This document shows, in pieces, positions 24,291-32,181 of a DNA stretch of 32,224 nt (its first letter is position 1; each line of letters begins with the position of its first letter). Under the pieces are notes generated by a model. It saw only the letters and a program-made list of their open reading frames with translations, did not search any database and had not been told where the DNA came from. The DNA comes from Thermodesulfobacteriaceae bacterium (GTDB lineage Bacteria; Desulfobacterota; Dissulfuribacteria; Dissulfuribacterales; UBA3076), in NCBI GenBank assembly GCA_012961845.1, contig DTYO01000281.1, forward strand, positions 1-32,224, in the 5' to 3' direction. Made by a program: the position numbers and the translations under genes.

Positions 24291-25049
24291 ATGTCCAATC
24301 TGATACTGATGCCCGTCGTATTTTTCATCTCCTTGGTGCTCACCATGGTGGGGCTTGGTGGCGGGCTGATTTTTGCTCCCCTTTTCGTGGTTCTGGATTT
24401 TGATGTGGGAATGGCCGTGTCCACTTCTCTTTTTCTGAACGGTATTGCTGCTGTGGGGGCCGCAATCACATATCTCCGGAAAAAAATGGTGGACTTCAGG
24501 ATGGCCCTGCCTCTTTTGATTACTTCCTCTCTTTCAGCTCCGGCCGGGGCCTTTGCTGTGTCCGGTACAGACCGCCGGTTTTTTCTCGCAGTCCTCGCAG
24601 GCATCGTGTTCGTTGCAGCCGTACGGATGCTCTTTTCAAAAAGACCCCAAGCTGAAATCCGGGAGGTCGGTGCTGTCTGGAGGGTTGCCGGCGGTACTAT
24701 TATCGGCTTGATGATCGGTCTGATAGCAGGTTTTCTGGGCATAGGAGGCGGGGTGTTCATAGTTCCCCTGCTGATCTATCTGCTCAGGGTGCCGGCAAAG
24801 ACAGCTGCGGCCACATCGATTTTCATTGTGGTTTTTTCATCTTTTGCAGGTTTTTTAGGCCATGTTTCGGTTGATGATGTGGATTGGAGGTTTCTCTCCA
24901 TGGCTGCGCTGTTTTCTTTCGCAGGCGGGCAGATGGGGTCCAGGATAATGGTGAAAAAGCTGCAGGGCGCCGCTATAAAGCGGGTTTTCGGGTTGGTGCT
25001 GCTGTTCTTCTGCCTCAAACTGCTGCACAAGATGTGGATTCAGATGTAA
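24291..25049 (+). CDS. TauE/SafE family membrane permease
   Basis: The 252-aa integral membrane protein has the two repeated halves of the TauE/SafE family, each opening with a glycine-rich turn: LTMVGLGGGLIFAPLFVV near residue 20 and IAGFLGIGGGVFIVPLLIY near residue 150. About eight hydrophobic segments are visible. Members export sulfite, sulfoacetate or other small organosulfur anions, but the substrate here cannot be told. It starts 56 bp after the glutamate synthase gene on the same strand and may share its transcript. The end lies 26 bp before a MITE-2 copy. The RBS is weak. Confidence 0.9.
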   Translation: MSNLILMPVVFFISLVLTMVGLGGGLIFAPLFVVLDFDVGMAVSTSLFLNGIAAVGAAITYLRKKMVDFRMALPLLITSSLSAPAGAFAVSGTDRRFFLAVLAGIVFVAAVRMLFSKRPQAEIREVGAVWRVAGGTIIGLMIGLIAGFLGIGGGVFIVPLLIYLLRVPAKTAAATSIFIVVFSSFAGFLGHVSVDDVDWRFLSMAALFSFAGGQMGSRIMVKKLQGAAIKRVFGLVLLFFCLKLLHKMWIQM

Positions 25050-25075
25050 CTGGGCGGGACTGGTGATTCATTTAT

Positions 25076-25214
25076 GGTGCCTCTAAAAATCAGGTATTTA
25101 GTTCCGGAACAAAGCGCACTAAAAAAATAACCGCAGACAATGTAGTGATATCTCGAGGATTGCTTCTTGAGTACAGCACAGTTATGGACAGAAAGACACA
25201 TTTTAGAGGTGTCC
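25076..25214. mobile_element. MITE-2 copy B (139 bp, inverted)
   Basis: This is the best-preserved member of the family. Its ends form an imperfect inverted repeat: GGTGCCTCTAAAAAT at 25076-25090 and, as reverse complement of 25200-25214, GGACACCTCTAAAAT. Internal blocks shared with the copies at 15012 and 32019, read on the minus strand, are TAACTGTGCTGTAC, AATCCTCGA, ATATCACTACATTGTCTGCGG and the palindromic core GTTCCGGAAC (25101-25110). No transposase is encoded and no target duplication is obvious. It fills most of the 179-bp gap between the TauE gene and the facing chemoreceptor gene. Confidence 0.75.
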
Positions 25215-25228
25215 TTGTGGAATCTTTG

Positions 25229-27151
25229 TCAGATTTTGCCCTCCGCCCTTTCAATGATCTCCCGGCTGATCCTGTATCTTTTCAGCAGGTGGTTGAGCTC
25301 GGCTGTGAGTTTCAGGATTTTGCCCTTGGATTCCGAGATGACCTCCGCATTTCCAGACACGGTCATTGCCTGACCTGCAAGATTCTCAGTGTCGGCAACA
25401 ACGTGATCCACTCCTGACTTCATGTCCTCTATGTTCATGTGGATCTCGGAAAGGGTTGCAGTCTGTTCTTCGGCGGCGCTTGCAATAGTATTTGAAAGGT
25501 TGCTGAGTTCAGCGATGATTTTTGTTATATCATCCGTTGCAACAACCGCCTGGTCAGTATCACTCTGGATGGCCTGAATCATATCTGAAATCCGTTTTGT
25601 CGCATCTGTAGTCTGGCTGGCAAGTTCTTTTACCTCGTTTGCCACTACGGCAAAGCCCTTTCCGGTTTCTCCAGCCCGTGCAGCTTCAATGGTAGCGTTC
25701 AAGGCCAGAAGATTGGTCTTTTCGGCAATGGCCTGAATCACCTGGGTGATGGATCCGATCTGTCCGGAGTTCCTGCCCAGGCTGTGAATTACCGAATCGG
25801 CAGCGCGTGCTTTTTCCATGGCATCATGAGAATGGGCTGCTGCAGCGGCTATGGTGCTTCCGATCTCTTCGCTTGCAGCTACCATGGCGTTCATGGAATT
25901 GGCAACCTCTTCGATGTTGGAGGCAATGCCTGTGACGGAGTCTGCGATGTCTCTTGAGGCTTCACCCAGCCGGAGAGACTCTTTTTTCAGGTCCTCTTCT
26001 ACACTGCTCATCTTCTCAGAAGATTCTTCAAGATCTGAAGCATTGGTTTTCAGGGTGAAAAAAATGCTGCCGAACTTGAGGAGGAGATCGTTGGCCATCT
26101 GAGAAAGGCGACCTATCTCGTCACGGCTGCTGACCGGTGCAGTACTGGTAAAATCTCCTTTTGAAAAACGCTCCATGAAGTGGATGAACTGCGAAAGGGG
26201 CTTGAATGTCACTGTTATTACATAGGCCAGGATAGCCACTGAGATCAAAGACCCCGTTCCAAGAACGGACAGGAGCCCTGCGAGGGTCACCTTGAGCGCA
26301 TGTTTTTCCCGGCTGCCATCATATACTAGCAGGAAAAGCCCCGCCTGTTTTTCCTTGTCAGAAAGTGGAAAAGTCATGATATGGCGGTTGCCTGCCGCGA
26401 TAATCCTGCCTGGTTCAGTGCGGAGTACCTGTTTCAGCTTACCACGGATTTCTGCAACCGTTGAAGAAGGCTTCATGGTGGTCTGAGTCACAACAATATC
26501 ACCCGACTCAGCGGTCCGGCTGTTGTCGGCCGAAGGCGCAAGCCATGCAAAATCAACCAGAGCATTGTTCCCCTTGTTTTTCCTGAAGACAGAGTGCAGC
26601 GATACGTTGAAGCAGACGATGCCTGCGAATTCGGCATTATAAACCACAGGAGCCATACAACGGATATGAGGTCCGTCGGCCGCCACGGTGAGACGACTTT
26701 CCCTGCTTCTCTCATTGAGAACACGGCGGTCCAGGCCAAGTTCTTCCATGGATAGACCGGACAGTTCCGGATGGCCGGAGGCAAATACGGTATTCCCGTC
26801 GGCATCGATAAAGCAGAAATAGCCCGACAGAAATCTGCCGGCCTTCAACGATTTAATCAGAGGATCCGTGATGTCCTTGAGTATTCCAGGATCCCTGAGG
26901 GCAAGGGCAAACTGGATGTCGTTGTTGGCGGCCATGTTTTCTGCCAGCAGTAGTCCGGTAGAGGCTGTATCCTCCATGCTGTTCGTGAACTGCTGCCTGA
27001 AAAAATTCAGGCTGTCCTTGATCTGGATCTCGTTTGAACGTGACCATCTGTCAAAAACAACGTAACCGGAGAAACCGGAAAAGAACAGTAGGCAGGTAAC
27101 TACAGGCAGAATGATCTTGACACTGATGGAAAGATCGCTGAAGTGCTTCAT
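25229..27151 (-). CDS. methyl-accepting chemotaxis protein with periplasmic sensor domain
   Basis: The 640-aa transmembrane chemoreceptor has a membrane segment at about residues 12-30, a periplasmic ligand-binding region of about 250 residues that looks like a Cache-type sensor, a second membrane segment at about 285-316 (SVLGTGSLISVAILAYVITV), a HAMP domain (FKPLSQFIHFMERFSKGDFT onwards), and a long cytoplasmic signalling coiled coil. The hairpin tip that contacts CheA and CheW is intact: IAEKTNLLALNATIEAARAG then ETGKGFAVVANEVKELA. The periplasmic part has no CxxCH heme motif of its own. It begins 22 bp after the stop of a heme-protein gene on the same strand, so the two are probably one operon and may act together. 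No C-terminal CheR pentapeptide was seen. Confidence 0.93.
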   Translation of the reverse strand: MKHFSDLSISVKIILPVVTCLLFFSGFSGYVVFDRWSRSNEIQIKDSLNFFRQQFTNSMEDTASTGLLLAENMAANNDIQFALALRDPGILKDITDPLIKSLKAGRFLSGYFCFIDADGNTVFASGHPELSGLSMEELGLDRRVLNERSRESRLTVAADGPHIRCMAPVVYNAEFAGIVCFNVSLHSVFRKNKGNNALVDFAWLAPSADNSRTAESGDIVVTQTTMKPSSTVAEIRGKLKQVLRTEPGRIIAAGNRHIMTFPLSDKEKQAGLFLLVYDGSREKHALKVTLAGLLSVLGTGSLISVAILAYVITVTFKPLSQFIHFMERFSKGDFTSTAPVSSRDEIGRLSQMANDLLLKFGSIFFTLKTNASDLEESSEKMSSVEEDLKKESLRLGEASRDIADSVTGIASNIEEVANSMNAMVAASEEIGSTIAAAAAHSHDAMEKARAADSVIHSLGRNSGQIGSITQVIQAIAEKTNLLALNATIEAARAGETGKGFAVVANEVKELASQTTDATKRISDMIQAIQSDTDQAVVATDDITKIIAELSNLSNTIASAAEEQTATLSEIHMNIEDMKSGVDHVVADTENLAGQAMTVSGNAEVISESKGKILKLTAELNHLLKRYRISREIIERAEGKI

Positions 27152-27173
27152 GGTTTTGACCCGTGCAAGATTG

Positions 27174-27947
27174 TCAATTTAGAGGGAACATTATGCTGAT
27201 AGCGCCCCTGAGTTCACCCTCCCTGTAGCCCTCTTTCTTCCTGCCGGCTATATCAGTTGCACCTTTCGGGTCGCCATGGCACTTGAGACATGCTTTCTTT
27301 ATATAAATTGGTTTCAGATAGCGGTAGTCCTTCCCTGTCTGTTCTCCGTAGCCCTGTCCTTTGGGATAATCGGGATTTTCAAACTTCTTCAGGATAGTTT
27401 TTTCATAGGAATCTGGCTGGTTGTAGGCACTTCTGTATTTAAATGTGGTCTGCTTGATGATGATGTTGCATCGCCTCTTGAGTATCTGGCCGGTTTCACG
27501 GCCAAAGACAGCGGGTATATAGCCCTTGAAACCCTTTCCTGCTCTGTTTATCCTGGGCTGATTCATTTTTACGCTCATTTTGGCGGCTGTGATTACCTGT
27601 TCCACGATTGCCCGGGTTTCCGGATCGAGACCTGAGATGTCCCTGTCTGTCATTTTCCTGAAACGATCTCTGATCTGTGATTCCACGAACTCAGGAGTAA
27701 AGCCCTTGTCCTCCTTGTCGGGGTTGTTGATAAGGGCTTGGTTTTCGGCCACAATTCGCCTGCCTGCTATGATCACATCAGCTATGCAGGTTGCTGTTTC
27801 CAGGGCCTTGTCCCTGCTTATGGACCCGCAGGCCTGGACGGAACTGCAGGTCAAAAGAAAAACCACGGCAGCCATGAAAACTGGTGCCCCTGAAAAAAGG
27901 ATTCTCATCTCTCTGGTCCTCCATTTAAATCCTGTAATCCTTTCCAT
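27174..27947 (-). CDS. DUF3365 (Tll0287-like) periplasmic c-type heme protein
   Basis: From the ATG at 27947, which has a strong RBS (AAAGGAGGAACTT), the protein is 257 aa. A positively charged N-terminus and hydrophobic stretch (ILFSGAPVFMAAVVFLLTC) direct export, with a possible lipoprotein or signal cleavage near SSVQAC. The body matches the DUF3365 family, a PAS-like heme-binding sensor fold. One CxxCH heme site, C220-L-K-C-H224, lies in the usual KKACLKCHGDPKG context near the C-terminus. In related bacteria this domain is often the input module of chemoreceptors and sensor kinases; here it is a separate soluble or tethered protein encoded 22 bp upstream of a chemoreceptor. A redox or gas-sensing role is inferred. 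Confidence 0.88.
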   Translation of the reverse strand: MERITGFKWRTREMRILFSGAPVFMAAVVFLLTCSSVQACGSISRDKALETATCIADVIIAGRRIVAENQALINNPDKEDKGFTPEFVESQIRDRFRKMTDRDISGLDPETRAIVEQVITAAKMSVKMNQPRINRAGKGFKGYIPAVFGRETGQILKRRCNIIIKQTTFKYRSAYNQPDSYEKTILKKFENPDYPKGQGYGEQTGKDYRYLKPIYIKKACLKCHGDPKGATDIAGRKKEGYREGELRGAISIMFPLN

Positions 27948-28101
27948 AAGTTCCTCCTTTTCTGTATGTCTCACTTATCGAAAGATGAAAAAAAAGAATA
28001 AGAGATTTTATCCATTATTTTACTTGGAAAATCTCCTTCGGATTTCCGACGTCCAGCAGTAGAGCAGACGAGTCCCGGGTGAAGGACTGCCCCGGTTTTA
28101 T
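27948..28101. other. intergenic region left of MITE-1 copy 2
   Basis: About 150 bp separate the DUF3365 start from MITE-1 copy 2. Apart from the RBS of the DUF3365 gene at its left edge, I see no feature. Together with the MITE and the following 130 bp, this makes a gap of about 540 bp without a gene. Confidence 0.4.
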
Positions 28102-28361
28102 CCCGGATTATTCGCTTTAACAGCTAGGCAAATGCTAATAATCTTAAATTACAGCAGATTATGTAACATAGTGAGGCAAAAAACTGCGCCCAAAAGGTGT
28201 AACGAATTCATTGAAAAAGTGTTCGACATTTGAAGCCGGACGGAGGAGCGCTATTTCACCAAATCTGCTGCATTGTCAAGGGATTGAAGTACCAAAACAC
28301 GTCTGCACTTCCTCCACTTTACATCTTCTGCAAACTCGCTAACCGAATTATCAGGGTTTAT
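28097..28361. mobile_element. MITE-1 copy 2 (255 bp, 28102-28356) with 5-bp target duplication
   Basis: This copy matches 5429-5683 end to end and is also exactly 255 bp. Its inverted ends are CCCGGATTATTCGCTTTAAC and, as the reverse complement of the right end, CCCTGATAATTCGGTTAGC. The direct repeat TTTAT flanks it at 28097-28101 and 28357-28361, different from the TTAAA duplicated around copy 1, which supports two independent insertions. The internal hairpin seen in copy 1 is kept by G-T wobble pairs (CTGCGCC with GGTGTAA). It carries no transposase and lies about 130 bp upstream of miaB. Confidence 0.85.
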
Positions 28362-28489
28362 GCCGCGCTCCCGGCGCAGACTCCTGTCAGGCAAATGAGT
28401 TTTCAATATCGGGAATTTGTGGTTATATTCCGGTATGGAAAATGATGCTGGACAGCCACCGGAGCTGTCCCGACGGATTGAAGAGCACG

Positions 28490-29908
28490 ATGAAGAACTT
28501 GATATTTGACAGATCAGACGATGTCAGCACAGCAGACCTGAAAAAGCTTTACATTGCCACTTTCGGGTGCCAGATGAATGACTACGACTCCCAGAGGATG
28601 GCCCAGATCCTGCGTAACAGGTATGTACTGACGTCCCGGCCTGAAGAGGCCGATCTCGTATTGGTAAACACCTGTGCAATCAGGGAAAAGGCGGAAAACA
28701 AGGCATACAGTCTGCTGGGCAGGTTTAGAAAACTCAAGAAACTCAGGCCCGAAATGGTCATAGGCATTACTGGATGTGTTGCACAACTGGAGGGAGGTCG
28801 TCTGCTGCACCGGATGCCGTTTCTCGACCTTGTGATCGGACCCCTGGAGATATACAGGTTGCCAGAGATCCTTGAAGATGGTCGGGCAGCGGAAAAATGG
28901 CCGTCAGTGCATACGGAACTGGACAGGGATTTTTCAATCCCCCTGGTTCGGGCACCGCTTCCTGAGAACAATCCGGTGCGGACGTTCGTGACCATCATGC
29001 AGGGATGCGACAATTTCTGTACATACTGTGTCGTTCCCAATGTAAGAGGGCGCGAAATAAGCCGTCCTCCCGGGGATATCGTTGCAGAAGTCGAACATGT
29101 CCTAGCCCAGGGGGTAAGGGAGGTCATCCTGCTGGGACAGAATGTGAATTCCTATGGGAAGAAGAACAGGGACTACCCCTGTTTTAGCGGACTTCTGAGG
29201 GCTGTAGCCGGTGTGCCTGGCCTTGAGCGTCTCAGGTTTACCACCAGCCATCCGAGAGACCTGACATCCGATATCATGAAGTGCTTCAGGGAGGTTCCCC
29301 AGCTTTGTGAACATCTCCATCTTCCCGTCCAGTCCGGTTCTACGGGAATTCTGAAGAGAATGAATCGTCATTACACTAGGGACCAGTATCTGTCTACAGT
29401 GGACAGGCTCAAATCCATCTGTCCTGAAATTGTGCTGACTACAGATCTGATCGTGGGGTTTCCCGGCGAAACAGACAGTGATTTCCTTGATACACTGTCA
29501 TTGCTCGAAACGGTTGAGTTTGAACAGATATTCCCTTTCAAGTATTCGCCGAGGCCGGGCACCAGGGCTGCTTCGTTTGAAGACCAGGTGCCGTTACATG
29601 TCCAGAATGAACGGTTCGAGGAGGTGCTTAGGGTTCAGAACGAAATAGGTATGCGGCGCCACAAGGTACTGGAAGGCCGGAAGCAGGAGGTCCTCATAGA
29701 AGGGCCAAGCAGGGGAGATAGATCGGAAATTACGGGAAGGACTAGGGGGAACCACGTGATCAACCTGCCTGGGCCGGCAGAACTCGCCGGAGAAGTGGTG
29801 ACAGTTGAAATAGAAAGGGCGTGTTGTCATTCTCTCAGAGGAAGGCTGCCCGGATCTGTCTCTTTACAGGATGAAGGATTTACTTCTGTTACAAACGAAT
29901 TATATTAA
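28490..29908 (+). CDS. miaB: tRNA-2-methylthio-N6-dimethylallyladenosine synthase MiaB
   Basis: From the ATG at 28490 the protein is 472 aa. MiaB adds a methylthio group to i6A37 of tRNAs using two [4Fe-4S] clusters and S-adenosylmethionine. The N-terminal UPF0004 domain supplies C27 (IATFGCQMNDYDS), C62 (NTCAIREKAENK) and C96 (ITGCVAQ). The radical SAM motif is C173-x3-C177-x2-C180 (QGCDNFCTYCVVPNVRGRE). A C-terminal TRAM domain (residues about 400-460) follows. QMNDYDS rather than the MtaB or RimO pattern supports MiaB. The frame is open back to an ATG at 28442, giving a 488-aa form; neither start has a strong RBS. A DUF151 gene follows 98 bp downstream. Confidence 0.95.
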   Translation: MKNLIFDRSDDVSTADLKKLYIATFGCQMNDYDSQRMAQILRNRYVLTSRPEEADLVLVNTCAIREKAENKAYSLLGRFRKLKKLRPEMVIGITGCVAQLEGGRLLHRMPFLDLVIGPLEIYRLPEILEDGRAAEKWPSVHTELDRDFSIPLVRAPLPENNPVRTFVTIMQGCDNFCTYCVVPNVRGREISRPPGDIVAEVEHVLAQGVREVILLGQNVNSYGKKNRDYPCFSGLLRAVAGVPGLERLRFTTSHPRDLTSDIMKCFREVPQLCEHLHLPVQSGSTGILKRMNRHYTRDQYLSTVDRLKSICPEIVLTTDLIVGFPGETDSDFLDTLSLLETVEFEQIFPFKYSPRPGTRAASFEDQVPLHVQNERFEEVLRVQNEIGMRRHKVLEGRKQEVLIEGPSRGDRSEITGRTRGNHVINLPGPAELAGEVVTVEIERACCHSLRGRLPGSVSLQDEGFTSVTNELY

Positions 29909-30006
29909 TCAGAGGGAATTTCCGGAAAATATCGGTGTTTCTTTGAATATCCATAAGGCACAGGGCTTTTCCGGAAAAATCTCAAGTATCGCAGCCTGGA
30001 GTAATC

Positions 30007-30507
30007 ATGGAAAAAATTCCGATGTATGTTCATTCCATAACGCTGGATCCCGAATCTAATGCACCCATCCTTATACTGAAGGAAATAGATGGGGAACGGA
30101 CTCTCCCCATATGGATAGGCCTTCTGGAGGCAACAGCCATTGCCACAGAAATGGAAAAGATTTCCTTTGCCCGCCCCATGACCCATGACCTGTCCATGAA
30201 TCTGCTGAGGGCAATGGACATAGAGATAGAGAATGTGGAAGTGTCCGATCTCAGGGACAGCACCTATTATGCAACTATCAGGCTCAAGCAGGGAGGCCGG
30301 GTTGCAACCGAAGATGCCAGACCCAGCGATGCCGTTGCACTTGCACTCAGGGCCAAGGCCATGATTTACGTGAACGAGTCTGTTCTGGGTAAGATTCAGC
30401 CTGACAGAGAGGCCTCGGCAGTCATGGGGGAGGATACCACCGAGAAGGAAAAATGGACCAAGATCCTTGAAGAACTGGATCCTGACAAATTCAAATACAA
30501 GATGTGA
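30007..30507 (+). CDS. DUF151 bifunctional nuclease family protein
   Basis: The 166-aa cytoplasmic protein belongs to the bifunctional nuclease (DUF151) family. Typical features are SNAPILILKEIDGERTLPIWIGLLEATAIA at the N-terminus and EDARPSDAVALALRAKAMIYV at about 100-120. Plant members have RNase and DNase activity; the role of bacterial members is unclear. A lysine- and glutamate-rich tail of about 35 residues follows the conserved domain. The RBS GGAG lies 5 bases before the ATG. The stop overlaps the start of the PHP gene (GTGA), so the two are translationally coupled. Confidence 0.92.
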   Translation: MEKIPMYVHSITLDPESNAPILILKEIDGERTLPIWIGLLEATAIATEMEKISFARPMTHDLSMNLLRAMDIEIENVEVSDLRDSTYYATIRLKQGGRVATEDARPSDAVALALRAKAMIYVNESVLGKIQPDREASAVMGEDTTEKEKWTKILEELDPDKFKYKM

Positions 30508-31169
30508 ACTTCATGCTGATGTTCGATCTCCACTGCCACAGTCTTTTCAGCGACGGAGAGCTGCTTCCGTCTGAGCTGGTCAGGAGGCTGGAAGTAAAGG
30601 GCTACGAAGCGGTGGCCATTACCGATCATGCCGACTCCTCGAATCTGGATTTTATCATTGAGAGGCTTGTAAGGGTTTCCCGTGATGTGAACCGGTTCAG
30701 CCGGACCATGCTGATCCCGGGTATAGAGCTGACTCACGTCCATCCTGAGCTGATCGGTCCCCTGGCATCAGAGGCCCGGAAACTGGGGGCCAAGATAGTG
30801 GTATGCCATGGAGAGACCATTACCGAGCCGGTCATACCCGGCACGAACAGGGCAGCCCTGGAGGCGGATATAGACATCCTGGCCCACCCCGGCCTGCTGT
30901 CCGAAGATGACTGCAGGATTGCAGCAGAACGGGGGATATTCCTCGAGCTTTCAGGGCGCAAGGGGCACAGTCTGACCAATGGACACGTAGCCGGTCTGGC
31001 ACGGAAATGCGGTGCCGGTCTGGCGATCAACTCAGATGGCCATGCACCGGATGACTTCATGACATCCGACAGGGCAAGACAGGTAGGCATGGGGGCAGGG
31101 CTCACTGCCGAAGAGGTGGAGAACCTGTACGAGGATGTATGGAAGTGGCTGTCCGGGCTGCTCCCCTGA
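30504..31169 (+). CDS. PHP-domain metal-dependent phosphoesterase (histidinol phosphatase-like)
   Basis: The 221-aa protein is a single PHP domain, an alpha-beta barrel that binds two or three metal ions and hydrolyses phosphoesters. Metal-ligand motifs are visible in order: FDLHCHSLFSDGE, AVAITDHAD, GIELTHVHPE, CHGET, DILAHPGL and AINSDGHAPDD. Length suits a small stand-alone phosphatase rather than a polymerase-linked PHP; the substrate is unknown. The start may be the GTG at 30504, which overlaps the DUF151 stop by 4 bp, or the ATGs at 30513 or 30519. It is the last gene of the miaB-DUF151-PHP run. Confidence 0.88.
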   Translation: MNFMLMFDLHCHSLFSDGELLPSELVRRLEVKGYEAVAITDHADSSNLDFIIERLVRVSRDVNRFSRTMLIPGIELTHVHPELIGPLASEARKLGAKIVVCHGETITEPVIPGTNRAALEADIDILAHPGLLSEDDCRIAAERGIFLELSGRKGHSLTNGHVAGLARKCGAGLAINSDGHAPDDFMTSDRARQVGMGAGLTAEEVENLYEDVWKWLSGLLP

Positions 31170-31187
31170 TTTTGCCGATCTTTCTTA

Positions 31188-31853
31188 TTATTCAGGTAGC
31201 GCCTTTATGAATTCGTCTGCCTGGGCAATGGATGTTTCCATGTCCCGGATCAGATCCCTCACGTCCAGCTCTATGCTTGAGACTTCCGCCTGAAGCCCGG
31301 CAATGGCCTGGGCGTTGAGGTTGTGCTTCAGATAAATGACCTGATCTCTCAGTTGTGTCAATACGGGATCCAAGCGATTCTCGGATTTTTCCATGGCCCT
31401 GTAGAGCCGGGCGTAACGCTCTTTAGTAAGCTTCAGCTTCTTGCGGCTTTTCCTCCTCAGATCTGTACTGGATATGGTTTCGATCTCTTGGTCCCATTCC
31501 TCGAATAGATCTGATGCTATATGGTCAATCTTTTCAATCCGGACCTTGACCGCTTCGGCCTTTTCTTCACACTCCTCATAGTCTGCCTTGAGGGCATTGT
31601 AGGTCTCCTCCAGGTCCCCTCCATGAAATCCTGTAAGTTCCTTAAGCCTGGTGAGAGCATCCTTGAACTGTTCGGTTGCCTCCATCTGTTCGTCGCGCAC
31701 TGCGCTCACGTTGTCTCTCAGTAGATCCCGCTTGTGTTTCCCTACCTGTTCCCATGCGGCGTAATACATGCTACTGCAGCTCTGGCACAGGGCCATTGAT
31801 ACCGTAAGAAACATCATGCATGTCAGAAACTGTGTGATTCCATCCTTTTTCAT
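31188..31853 (-). CDS. DUF2959 family lipoprotein
   Basis: From the ATG at 31853, with AGGAG about 10 bases upstream, the protein is 221 aa. The N-terminus is a lipoprotein-like signal (MKKDGITQFLTCMMFLTVSM then ALCQSCSSMYY), with the second cysteine the probable lipidation site; the lipobox is not ideal. The rest is almost wholly helical and charged, with coiled-coil character, and matches DUF2959: CSSMYYAAWEQVGKHKRD, FHGGDLEETYNALKADYE, RDQVIYLKHNLNAQAIAGLQ and the final SIAQADEFI. The function of the family is unknown. The frame is open upstream to 31919, but that extension has no signal character. It faces the PHP gene with an 18-bp gap. Confidence 0.85.
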   Translation of the reverse strand: MKKDGITQFLTCMMFLTVSMALCQSCSSMYYAAWEQVGKHKRDLLRDNVSAVRDEQMEATEQFKDALTRLKELTGFHGGDLEETYNALKADYEECEEKAEAVKVRIEKIDHIASDLFEEWDQEIETISSTDLRRKSRKKLKLTKERYARLYRAMEKSENRLDPVLTQLRDQVIYLKHNLNAQAIAGLQAEVSSIELDVRDLIRDMETSIAQADEFIKALPE

Positions 31854-32018
31854 TTGGGATTTGCTCCTGTTCTGTCTTCCGGTCATATGATGGCCTGTTT
31901 TATGATGCATGACCGACACGCCGATTATAAACCAGTTTCCCGCCTTATCAACAGGATCGATGTGTGTAAATCAGGTTTGCTGTATTTTTTTGGAGGCCTG
32001 ATGTATCGGCAAAATTCA
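31854..32018. other. intergenic region upstream of the DUF2959 gene
   Basis: About 165 bp lie between the DUF2959 start and MITE-2 copy C. The RBS of the DUF2959 gene is at the left edge; no gene or RNA was recognised. Confidence 0.35.
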
Positions 32019-32154
32019 GGGTACTCTAAAAAATGTCATTTTGCCCCATAAACCATATTGAACGTGAAAAATAATCCTCGAAATATCACTACATTGTCTG
32101 CGGTTATTTTGCTTGACTGCCTTGTTCTGGAACAAAAGCCTGATTTTTTGGAAG
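32019..32154. mobile_element. MITE-2 copy C (about 136 bp, right end degenerate)
   Basis: The left end GGGTACTCTAAAAAATGTC resembles the CCTCTAAAA terminal repeat of copy B. Shared internal blocks are AATAATCCTCGA, ATATCACTACATTGTCTGCGG and TTGTTCTGGAACAA (32122-32135, the palindrome with one change). The right end TGATTTTTTGGAAGG is a poor match to the expected TGATTTTTAGAGG terminus and runs into a short tandem repeat. The window ends 70 bp further on. Confidence 0.65.
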
Positions 32155-32181
32155 GATTAGAAGGATTAGTAGAAGGATTAG
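32151..32181. repeat. short tandem repeat, unit AAGGATTAG (three copies)
   Basis: GAAGGATTAG at 32151-32160, AAGGATTAG at 32161-32169 and GAAGGATTAG at 32172-32181 are near-perfect direct repeats at the edge of MITE-2 copy C. No coding or regulatory role is apparent. Confidence 0.7.
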
